7,352 nucleotides of DNA from Mariprofundales bacterium (GTDB lineage: Bacteria; Pseudomonadota; Zetaproteobacteria; Mariprofundales; S012-25), in assembly GCA_015487905.1 (NCBI GenBank), contig WFOX01000113.1:1-7352 (forward strand), written 5' to 3'. Position 1 is the stretch's first letter. Every line of letters begins with the position of its first letter. The position numbers were made by a program, and so were the translations under genes. This document shows positions 1-5,612 of the stretch, piece after piece. Below the pieces are notes generated by a model that was given only the letters and a program-made list of their open reading frames with translations, searched no databases and was not told where the DNA came from.

Positions 1-189
1 AAGAAGGCGATCGTGCGCTGCTCGTGCGGGAACACCTTTGAGACGCGTTCCACGCGCGGCGACATTCATGTGGAGATTTGCTCGGCCTGCCATCCGTTCT
101 TCACGGGCCAGCAGAAGATCGTGGATACGGAAGGGCGCGTGGAGCGCTTTTATCGCCGCTATGGCATGAAGCCGAAGCAGGAGGGCTAA
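1..189 (+). CDS. rpmE: 50S ribosomal protein bL31, zinc-binding (C+) form, 5' partial
   Basis: Reading frame 1 is open from the window edge to TAA at 187-189, giving 62 residues. This is the bL31 protein of the large ribosomal subunit. The visible part has CxC at residues 7-9 and CxxC at 27-30, followed by HPFFTG (31-36) and a GRVERFYRRYG stretch (45-55), which is the family's C-terminal signature. The four cysteines mark the zinc-binding form rather than the Cys-free paralogue. In E. coli bL31 (70 aa) the first ligand is Cys16, so about nine N-terminal residues and the start codon lie upstream of the window. The stop is one base before the rplU ATG, so the two are almost certainly cotranscribed. 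Identity is secure; the exact start cannot be given. Confidence 0.95.
   Translation, partial: KKAIVRCSCGNTFETRSTRGDIHVEICSACHPFFTGQQKIVDTEGRVERFYRRYGMKPKQEG
179..185 (+). promoter_or_regulatory. Shine-Dalgarno for rplU
   Basis: AGGAGGG lies inside the last codons of rpmE. The core AGGAGG (179-184) is six bases from the rplU ATG at 191, near-ideal spacing. It supports that start and indicates translation close-coupled to rpmE termination. Confidence 0.8.
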
Positions 190-190
190 G

Positions 191-496
191 ATGTATGCGG
201 TGATTCGCACAGGCGGCAAGCAGTATCGCGTGCAGGAAGGCGATGTGCTGCGCGTGGAGAAGCTGGATGCGCCCGAGGGCGCAGAGGTGGAGTTTCCGGT
301 TTTGGCCGTGGGTGAGGGCGCATCCCTGCGCGTGGGCAAGGAGGCCGAAGGCGCGCGCGTGCGTGCGCGCGTTCGGCGCCATGCCAAGGGCAAGAAGATC
401 ATCGTCTTCAAGCGCAAGCGGCGCAAGAACTACCGCCGCACGCGCGGGCATCGGCAGTGGTTTACGGAAATCATTGTTGAGGCGATTGAGGGATAG
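191..496 (+). CDS. rplU: 50S ribosomal protein bL21
   Basis: 101-residue protein, close to the 103 residues of E. coli bL21, which binds 23S rRNA in the large subunit. It opens with MYAVIRTGGKQYRV, a near-invariant family start, and ends with the basic K/R-rich block and HRQWFTEI (residues about 87-94), the conserved C-terminal signature. The ATG is preceded by a strong SD and sits one base after the rpmE stop. The TAG stop (494-496) is part of the SD of the next gene. The rplU-rpmA pair is one of the most conserved gene pairs in bacteria, which agrees with the bL27 gene that follows. Confidence 0.98.
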   Translation: MYAVIRTGGKQYRVQEGDVLRVEKLDAPEGAEVEFPVLAVGEGASLRVGKEAEGARVRARVRRHAKGKKIIVFKRKRRKNYRRTRGHRQWFTEIIVEAIEG

Positions 497-500
497 GAGG
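495..500 (+). promoter_or_regulatory. Shine-Dalgarno for rpmA overlapping the rplU stop
   Basis: AGGAGG begins within the TAG stop of rplU and is five bases from the rpmA ATG at 506. The ribosome terminating on rplU therefore sits on the initiation site of rpmA, which suggests coupled, stoichiometric synthesis of bL21 and bL27. Confidence 0.8.
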
Positions 501-505
501 CGAGC

Positions 506-754
506 ATGGCGCACAAAAAAGCAGGCGGTTCTTCGCGCAACGGGCGCGACTCCAACGCCAAGCGGCTCGGCATCAAGAAGTATGGCGGCGAGTTCGTGAA
601 GGCCGGCAACATTCTCGTGCGTCAGCGCGGCTCCAAGATCCGCCCGGGCGAGAATGTCGGCATGGGACGCGACTTCACGCTGTTTGCGCTTGTGGATGGG
701 CGCGTGGAGTATTACGAGCGGCGCGGCCGCAAGCATGTGCGCGTCGTGCAATAA
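506..754 (+). CDS. rpmA: 50S ribosomal protein bL27
   Basis: 82 residues, the usual length for bL27, whose N-terminal tail reaches toward the peptidyl transferase centre. It begins MAHKKAGGSSRNGRDS, the canonical N-terminus, so it lacks the cleavable extension found in Bacillota. GSKIRPGENVGMGRDFTLFA (residues about 43-62) is the conserved core. It follows rplU after a nine-base gap and is the last gene before the intrinsic terminator at 780-802, so it probably ends the main ribosomal-protein transcript. Confidence 0.98.
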   Translation: MAHKKAGGSSRNGRDSNAKRLGIKKYGGEFVKAGNILVRQRGSKIRPGENVGMGRDFTLFALVDGRVEYYERRGRKHVRVVQ

Positions 755-779
755 CGCGCCGATTGAAGCGTGAAGACGA

Positions 780-802
780 GGGGGCGCTGCGCCCCCTTTT
801 TT
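780..802 (+). terminator. Intrinsic terminator between rpmA and obgE
   Basis: Five G's plus CG (780-786) pair with CG plus five C's (790-796), giving a 7-bp all-GC stem with a three-base CTG loop. Six T's follow at 797-802. This is a textbook rho-independent terminator, 25 bases after the rpmA stop. It lies 15 bases before the obgE ATG, so it would separate a highly expressed ribosomal-protein transcript from lower-level readthrough into obgE and beyond. Termination efficiency cannot be judged from sequence alone. Confidence 0.9.
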
Positions 803-817
803 CGTTAGGATGTTTCC

Positions 818-1825
818 ATGCGATTCGTGGATGAAGTGGAGGTGCTCGCGCGCGCCGGCCGCGGCGGCGACGGCTGCGTGTCGTTCCGGCGCGAGAAGTT
901 CATCCCCAAGGGCGGGCCGGACGGGGGCGATGGCGGGCGCGGCGGCGATGTCGTGCTTGTCGCCACCACCCGCAGGCACACGCTCTATGAGCTGCACCTG
1001 CGCAAGCTTCTGCGCGCAGGCTCCGGCCGCCACGGCATGGGCGCGAATCGGCATGGCAAAAGCGGCGAGGATCTCGTCGTGGAGGTGCCCGTGGGCACGC
1101 TCGTCTATGACGCCGAAAGCGGCGCTTTGCTCGCCGATCTGGATCGGCCGGGCAAGCACGTTGTGATCGCGCGCGGCGGGCGCGGCGGGCGCGGCAACGC
1201 GCGCTTTGCCACAAGCACGAACCGCGCCCCGCGCCATGCCGAAAAGGGCGAACCTGGTGAAGAGCGGCGCGTGCGGCTGGAGCTCAAGCTCATGGCCGAT
1301 GTGGGATTGGTGGGCCTTCCCAATGCGGGCAAATCCACTTTGCTTGCGCGCATCTCGCGCGCGCGGCCCAAGATTGCGGATTATCCGTTCACCACGCTCG
1401 TGCCGGAGCTTGGCGTGGTGGCGGTATCCCCCGCAGAAAGCTTTGTGGTGGCCGACATTCCGGGCTTGATCGCCGGCGCGCATGAGGGCAAGGGGCTTGG
1501 CGATCGCTTTTTGCGCCACATTGAGCGCACGCGGCTGCTTGTGCATCTCGTGGATGCGGCCGATCCCGCGCGCGAGGTGCGCGAACAGCTCAGGGAGGTG
1601 GAGGCGGAGCTGGCCGCGCATCCCGCAAACCTGCTCGCCAAGCCCAGGGTGCTTGCGCTCAACAAATGGGATGCCGCCGATGCCGCCCAGCGCCGTCGTG
1701 CGCTGGCCGAGGCCGAGGCCACGGGGCTTGCGGCGTTTCCGATCTCGGCGGTCACAGGCGAGGGCGTGGATGCGCTCATCAAGGCCGTATGGCGCATGCT
1801 GCAAGAGGCGCGGGAAGCGGCATGA
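818..1825 (+). CDS. obgE: Obg family GTPase (CgtA), ribosome assembly and stress
   Basis: 335 residues. Obg proteins are essential GTPases that bind the 50S subunit late in assembly and respond to guanine nucleotides and ppGpp. Residues 1-158 form the Gly-rich Obg fold (FRREKFIPKGGPDGGDGG at about 23-40; RGGRGG at 119-124). The GTPase domain follows: P-loop GLPNAGKS (166-173), switch region DYPFTTL (188-194), DIPG (213-216), NKWD (282-285) and SA (310-311). The protein ends soon after the G domain and lacks the variable acidic tail of E. coli ObgE (390 aa) or an OCT domain. The ATG fits the family start; a weak SD, AGGA, lies at 807-810. The TGA stop overlaps the proB ATG (ATGA at 1822-1825). 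Confidence 0.97.
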   Translation: MRFVDEVEVLARAGRGGDGCVSFRREKFIPKGGPDGGDGGRGGDVVLVATTRRHTLYELHLRKLLRAGSGRHGMGANRHGKSGEDLVVEVPVGTLVYDAESGALLADLDRPGKHVVIARGGRGGRGNARFATSTNRAPRHAEKGEPGEERRVRLELKLMADVGLVGLPNAGKSTLLARISRARPKIADYPFTTLVPELGVVAVSPAESFVVADIPGLIAGAHEGKGLGDRFLRHIERTRLLVHLVDAADPAREVREQLREVEAELAAHPANLLAKPRVLALNKWDAADAAQRRRALAEAEATGLAAFPISAVTGEGVDALIKAVWRMLQEAREAA

Positions 1826-2952
1826 TCCGATCCCGCGCGGAGCTTGCGCGCGCCAGGCGCATCGTCGTCAAGATCGGCTCGTCCTTGCTTGCGGCGCCGC
1901 GCGGCGTGCGCCATGCGCCGATGCGCGCGCTTGCCGAGGTGGTGGCGCGCTGGCGGCGCGAAGGACGCCGCGTGGTCATCGTAAGCTCAGGCGCAGTCGC
2001 GGCAGGCTGCGCGCGGCTTGGCTGGCGGCCTGCGCGCCTGTCCGTGCCCGAAAAGCAGGCTGCGGCGGCGGTGGGCCAGCCTGGACTCATGCGCGCTTGG
2101 GCGCAGGCCTTTGCCGAGCATGGGCTTACGGTCGCACAGATGCTGCTCACCAAAGACGACCTGCGCCATCGGCGGCGCTGGCTCAATGCGAGCAACACGG
2201 CGAACACCCTTTGGGATGCGGGTGTGGTGCCGATCGTGAATGAAAACGACACGGTGGTCGTGGAGGAGATCAAGTTCGGCGACAACGATCGGCTCGCGGC
2301 GCTCACGGCGTTGCTCGTGGATGCGGATTTGCTCGTGATGCTCACCGATGTGGATGGGCTTTATGATCGCGATCCGCGCCGCCATCGGGATGCCAAACGG
2401 CTAAGTCTGGTTGCGCGCATCACGCCGGAGTTGTTGCGCGCCGCAGGCGGGGCTGGTGCTGAAGTCGGCACGGGCGGCATGCGCACGAAGCTGGAAGCGG
2501 CAAGGATCGCGACGACAGGCGGGGTCGCCTGTGTCGTCATGCACGGCGGCGATCCCGGGCGGCTTGTGCGCTTGCTCGCAGGGGAGGAGCTCGGCACGCT
2601 CTTTCCCGCGGCTGCGGAGCGCGCGCGCAAGCGGCGGCATTGGATCGCGCATGTGTTGCAGCCCAAGGGGCGCATTTATGTGGATGCGGGGGCGGCGCGC
2701 GCGCTTGCCGAGCGCAAGGCAAGTCTTTTGCCCGTGGGCATCGTGCGCGTGGAAGGGCAGTTTGATAAGGGCGAGTGTGTGGAGATCGTGGGGCCTGCGG
2801 GCAAGGTGGCGCGCGGGCTTGCAGGATACAGCGCCGAAGAGGTGCGGCGCATCGCAGGCCGCCCAAGCCGTGAGATTGCCGCGATCCTCGGCTATGCCGA
2901 AGGCCCGGCGGTCGTGCATCGCGACAACCTCGTGCTCGTGGAGGAGGAATGA
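1822..2952 (+). CDS. proB: Glutamate 5-kinase with C-terminal PUA domain
   Basis: 376 residues (E. coli ProB has 367). It catalyses the first step of proline biosynthesis, ATP-dependent phosphorylation of glutamate to glutamyl 5-phosphate. The amino-acid kinase domain covers about 1-260: VVKIGSS (15-21), SSGAVAAG (55-62), NEND (140-143), FGDND (152-156) and GTGGMRTK (216-223), which are nucleotide- and glutamate-binding signatures. A PUA domain occupies about 282-370. The frame is open upstream to 1666, but the ATG at 1822 is chosen because the following residues match the family N-terminus and it forms an ATGA overlap with the obgE stop. The SD is weak (GGGAAG at 1812-1817). Its product is handed to ProA, encoded immediately downstream. 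Confidence 0.97.
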   Translation: MIRSRAELARARRIVVKIGSSLLAAPRGVRHAPMRALAEVVARWRREGRRVVIVSSGAVAAGCARLGWRPARLSVPEKQAAAAVGQPGLMRAWAQAFAEHGLTVAQMLLTKDDLRHRRRWLNASNTANTLWDAGVVPIVNENDTVVVEEIKFGDNDRLAALTALLVDADLLVMLTDVDGLYDRDPRRHRDAKRLSLVARITPELLRAAGGAGAEVGTGGMRTKLEAARIATTGGVACVVMHGGDPGRLVRLLAGEELGTLFPAAAERARKRRHWIAHVLQPKGRIYVDAGAARALAERKASLLPVGIVRVEGQFDKGECVEIVGPAGKVARGLAGYSAEEVRRIAGRPSREIAAILGYAEGPAVVHRDNLVLVEEE

Positions 2953-4211
2953 ACGCGAAGCAGCTCATGGAACAGGTGGGCGCGCGCGCCAAAGAGGCGG
3001 CGCGCGCGATGGCCAAAGCGCCCACGCGCGCCAAAAACGAGGCCCTCTTGGAAGCCGCGCGGCTGCTTGAGGAAAGAAAGGCACGCATCTTGCAGGCGAA
3101 TGCGCGCGATATGGAGGCAGCCCGCGCGCGCGGGCTTTCCGAGGCGTTGCTGGATCGGCTCTTGCTCAATGACGCGCGCATTGCGGCGATGGCGCAGGGC
3201 TTGCGCGAGATCGCAGCGCTTCCCGACCCCGTGGGCGAGATCCGCGCGATGCGCACGCGCCCAAGCGGCATCCAGGTGGGCAAGATGCGCGTGCCGATCG
3301 GGGTCATCGGCGTGATCTTTGAATCGCGCCCGAATGTGGCCGCCGATGCCTCCGGGCTTTGCATGAAGGCCGGCAACGCCGTGATCCTGCGCGGGGGATC
3401 GGAATCCGCGCAATCGGTGGCCGAAATCGTCGCCTGCGTGCGCGAGGGGCTTGAGCGTGCGGGGCTTCCCGCTGAGGCCGTGCAAACCGCGCCCACCACG
3501 GATCGCGCCTTCGTGGGGGCGATGCTGCAAGCAACGGAATACCTGGATCTCGTGATCCCGCGCGGCGGCAAAAGCCTCATTGCGCGCGTCGCGGCCGAGT
3601 CGCGCGTGCCCGTGCTCAAGCACTATGATGGCGTGTGCCATGTCTATGTGGATCGCGCCGCCGATCTTGCGATGGCCGAGAACATCGCCTTCAACGCCAA
3701 GGTGCAGCGCCCGGGCGTGTGCAATGCGATGGAGACCTTGCTCGTGCATGCCGAGATCGCGCCCCGGTTTTTGCCCAAGATGCTTGCGCGCTTTCATGAG
3801 GCGGGCGTGGAGCTGCGCGGCTGCGAGCGCACGCAGAAGCTTGCAGGCGAGGTGCCTGTGGCGCCTGCAAGCGAGGAGGACTGGCGCGCGGAATACCTTG
3901 CGCTGATTTTGGCCGTGCGCGTCGTGGATTCGTTGGAGGAAGCGATCGCGCACATCGCGCGCTTCGGCTCGGGCCACACCGATGCGATCGTGACCAACGA
4001 TTACGCAGCTGGCATGCGCTTTTTGCGCGAGGTGGATTCTTCATCCGTGATCTGGAATGCGAGCACGCGCTTTGCGGACGGCTACGAATACGGGCTTGGC
4101 GCTGAGATCGGCATCTCCACGGACCGGTTGCATGCGCGCGGCCCCGTGGGGCTTGAGGGGCTGACGACAGAAAAGTGGATCGTCTTCGGCCACGGCGAGG
4201 TGCGTGGCTAG
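2949..4211 (+). CDS. proA: Glutamate-5-semialdehyde dehydrogenase (gamma-glutamyl phosphate reductase)
   Basis: 420 residues, the usual ProA length. It performs the NADPH-dependent reduction of glutamyl 5-phosphate to glutamate semialdehyde, the second proline-pathway step. It has the aldehyde-dehydrogenase-type fold. Visible signatures are FESRPNV (124-130), KAGNAVILRGGSE (140-152), PRGGKSLI (204-211) and QRPGVCNAMETLL (253-265), with the presumed catalytic Cys258. GLGAEIGISTDRLHARGPVG near the C-terminus is also typical. The ATG overlaps the proB TGA (ATGA at 2949-2952), with GAGGAGG at 2941-2947 as SD, so ProB and ProA are translationally coupled. The last eight bases overlap the start of nadD. 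No frameshift or missing key residue was seen. Confidence 0.97.
   Translation: MNAKQLMEQVGARAKEAARAMAKAPTRAKNEALLEAARLLEERKARILQANARDMEAARARGLSEALLDRLLLNDARIAAMAQGLREIAALPDPVGEIRAMRTRPSGIQVGKMRVPIGVIGVIFESRPNVAADASGLCMKAGNAVILRGGSESAQSVAEIVACVREGLERAGLPAEAVQTAPTTDRAFVGAMLQATEYLDLVIPRGGKSLIARVAAESRVPVLKHYDGVCHVYVDRAADLAMAENIAFNAKVQRPGVCNAMETLLVHAEIAPRFLPKMLARFHEAGVELRGCERTQKLAGEVPVAPASEEDWRAEYLALILAVRVVDSLEEAIAHIARFGSGHTDAIVTNDYAAGMRFLREVDSSSVIWNASTRFADGYEYGLGAEIGISTDRLHARGPVGLEGLTTEKWIVFGHGEVRG
3119..3136. repeat. 18-bp perfect GC palindrome inside proA
   Basis: AGCCCGCGCGCGCGGGCT is a perfect inverted repeat with an alternating CG core, and it could form a 7-bp hairpin with a four-base loop. 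It encodes an Ala/Arg-rich part of ProA (about residues 57-63). It may be only a by-product of GC-rich codon choice; no function is claimed. Confidence 0.5.
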
Positions 4212-4827
4212 CCCGATCATCGGCCTTTTCGGCGGCGCCTTTGATCCGCCGCACCTTGGCCATGTGCGCTTGGCTGCGCTTGCCTCGGCGTATTTGGACG
4301 CGCTTTGGGTCGTGCCCGCGGGCGTGCCCGTGCATCGGCGCCTGAGCGGCTATGCTTCTGCAAGCAAGCGGCTTCGCTGGCTGCGCGCAGCACTTTCCCC
4401 GTGGCCGCGCGTGCGGGTTTGGGACTATGAGCTGCGCCGCAAGCAACCCACGCCGACGATGATCACCTTGCGCGCGGCCAAGGCCCTGCGGCCTGATGCG
4501 CGCTGGGTGATCGTGCTCGGCGAGGACGCCTTTGCGGGGCTTGCCCGTTGGGTGGATTGGCCTGCCCATGCCGAGCTTGCGGCGTTTCTCGTCTTTGCGC
4601 GCGCGGGTGCGCCGCGCGCCGTTGCTCCCGCGCCGCTTCGCATGCAGGCGTTGGATGCGTGGCGGGCGGATGTGGGGACGGTGGCGCGTGTGGAGGCTGA
4701 GCTGCCGCGTGTGTCCGCAACCGAGTTGCGCGCGCGTTTGCAGCGGCGCGATCCTGCGGCGCTCGTGTGGCTGCCTGCGTGCGTGCGCGAATCCATTTGG
4801 CAGGCTTATGCGAAGGAGGCGCGATGA
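4204..4827 (+). CDS. nadD: Nicotinate-nucleotide adenylyltransferase
   Basis: 207 residues from a GTG start, near the usual size of 200-215. It transfers AMP from ATP to nicotinate mononucleotide, making deamido-NAD in NAD biosynthesis. The nucleotidyltransferase signature GLFGGAFDPPHLGH (7-20) contains the HxGH motif (H17, H20). VLGEDAF (104-110) matches the family GxD loop, and SATELR (171-176) is the C-terminal [ST]xTxxR ATP-binding motif. GTG at 4204 is the only sensible start: it places the signature at the normal distance and no other start lies nearby in frame. The SD (GAGGT, 4197-4201) is only two bases away, so initiation may rely on coupling with proA, overlapped by eight bases. The stop overlaps the rsfS ATG (4824-4827). 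Confidence 0.96.
   Translation: MASPIIGLFGGAFDPPHLGHVRLAALASAYLDALWVVPAGVPVHRRLSGYASASKRLRWLRAALSPWPRVRVWDYELRRKQPTPTMITLRAAKALRPDARWVIVLGEDAFAGLARWVDWPAHAELAAFLVFARAGAPRAVAPAPLRMQALDAWRADVGTVARVEAELPRVSATELRARLQRRDPAALVWLPACVRESIWQAYAKEAR
4813..4819 (+). promoter_or_regulatory. Shine-Dalgarno that fixes the rsfS start
   Basis: AAGGAGG lies four bases before the ATG at 4824. The rsfS frame is open further upstream with another possible start at 4767, but this SD, the family N-terminus and the ATGA overlap with the nadD stop all favour 4824. Confidence 0.8.
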
Positions 4828-5168
4828 GATCGGTTCCCGAAGAGGTCGTGCGGCTGACAGAAGCCGTTGTGGCCGCGCTGGACGACAAAAAGGCCGAGCG
4901 CGTGATCGTGTTGGATGTCTGGCAGCGATCGGACATCGCCGATCGCTTCGTGATCGCATCCGGCACGAGCAAGCGGCATTTGAAGGCCTTGGCCGATGCG
5001 GTGGAGGAGGTGGCGGATCGCCACGGCTTGCGCGCGCGCATAGAGGGGCTGGAGGCCTTGGAATGGGTGCTCGTGGATTTGGGGGATGTGGTCGTGCATT
5101 TGTTTCTGCCCGATGTGCGCGAACTGTTTCAGTTGGAGCGCCTTTGGGGCGCGCCCGGGGAGGCCTGA
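4824..5168 (+). CDS. rsfS: Ribosomal silencing factor RsfS
   Basis: 114 residues, typical of RsfS/RsfA (formerly YbeB, DUF143). The family binds uL14 on the large subunit and blocks joining with the 30S subunit when nutrients are short. Diagnostic runs are SDIADRFVIASGTSKRHLKA (36-55) and WVLVDLGDVVVHLFLPDVRE (81-100), followed by LERLWG. The location directly after nadD is the common arrangement of this family. ATG at 4824 overlaps the nadD stop. The last codons (GGG GAG) create a strong SD that reads into the next gene. The TGA at 5166-5168 is in the same reading frame as rlmH. Confidence 0.96.
   Translation: MRSVPEEVVRLTEAVVAALDDKKAERVIVLDVWQRSDIADRFVIASGTSKRHLKALADAVEEVADRHGLRARIEGLEALEWVLVDLGDVVVHLFLPDVRELFQLERLWGAPGEA
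5157..5163 (+). promoter_or_regulatory. Strong Shine-Dalgarno upstream of rlmH, spaced for an ATC codon
   Basis: GGGGAGG sits in the last codons of rsfS. It ends five bases before an in-frame ATC at 5169, which directly follows the rsfS TGA, and 23 bases before the first conventional in-frame start, GTG at 5187. It is the only good SD near the rlmH start. Whether it drives initiation at ATC, at GTG, or assists reinitiation is unresolved. Confidence 0.6.
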
Positions 5169-5186
5169 ATCCCGCGCTTTGCTTGC

Positions 5187-5612
5187 GTGATCGTCTCTGT
5201 GGGTGCGCCGAATGCGCACCTTGCAGCCTACGAGCAAGAACTCGTGCGCAAGATGCGTCGCATTTGCGCGGTTTCCTTCGTGGAGCTTGCCGCATCGCGC
5301 GCGCGCACGCCACACGCGCGGCGCCGCGAAGAGGCCAAGCGGATTTTGCGCGCAGCCGTGCATCCTTATGCGCTTTTGGACCCGGAGGGTGCGCCGTTGG
5401 ATGAGGAAATGCTTGCGAGTTGGATGCGCACGAAGCCTGCCTGCTTCGTGATCGGCGGGCCGGATGGCGTGGATGAACATGTGCGTAGGCAGGCTGCGCG
5501 TTGCTGGCGTTTGGGCGCGCTTGTGCATTCCCATGCGCTTGCGCGCGCGATCTTGGTGGAGCAACTCTTCCGCGTGGCGATGGCGGCAATCGGCCATCCC
5601 TATCCGCGTTGA
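5187..5612 (+). CDS. rlmH: 23S rRNA (pseudouridine1915-N3)-methyltransferase RlmH
   Basis: 141 residues from GTG at 5187; E. coli RlmH has 155. RlmH is a small SPOUT-class methyltransferase that uses S-adenosylmethionine to methylate pseudouridine 1915 in helix 69 of 23S rRNA on assembled ribosomes. IGGPDG (89-94) is the SAM-loop signature. EQLFR (125-129) and the C-terminal HPYPR (137-141) correspond to the family E-x-LYR and PYHR motifs, with the usual His replaced by Pro140. The GTG start leaves the first beta-strand about three residues short of E. coli; a start at ATC 5169 would make it about three longer (147 aa). Adjacency to rsfS is typical. The stop shares one base with the next ATG (TGATG). 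Family call is firm; the start is not. Confidence 0.9.
   Translation: MIVSVGAPNAHLAAYEQELVRKMRRICAVSFVELAASRARTPHARRREEAKRILRAAVHPYALLDPEGAPLDEEMLASWMRTKPACFVIGGPDGVDEHVRRQAARCWRLGALVHSHALARAILVEQLFRVAMAAIGHPYPR

Noticed and set aside
763..791. TTGAAG at 763-768 as a -35 for an obgE promoter
   Set aside because: No -10-like hexamer lies 16-18 bases downstream; that region is the GC stem of the terminator.
101..1804. Long open frame on the minus strand (567 codons) opposite rplU, rpmA and obgE
   Set aside because: It spans several real genes and the terminator, has His/Ala/Arg-rich composition with no recognisable domain, and is explained by codon bias.
1666..1821. N-terminal extension of ProB by 52 residues
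   Set aside because: The extension reads as Arg/Gly/Cys-rich out-of-frame obgE sequence with no similarity to ProB; the ATG at 1822 fits the family.
1482..2243. Plus-strand open frame overlapping obgE and proB
   Set aside because: Out of frame with two firmly identified genes and rich in Arg/Cys/Ala; a shadow of those genes.
4532..5404. Plus-strand open frame of 290 codons across nadD, rsfS and rlmH
   Set aside because: Out of frame with three genes with clear motifs; Gly/Arg/Cys-rich translation with no domain.
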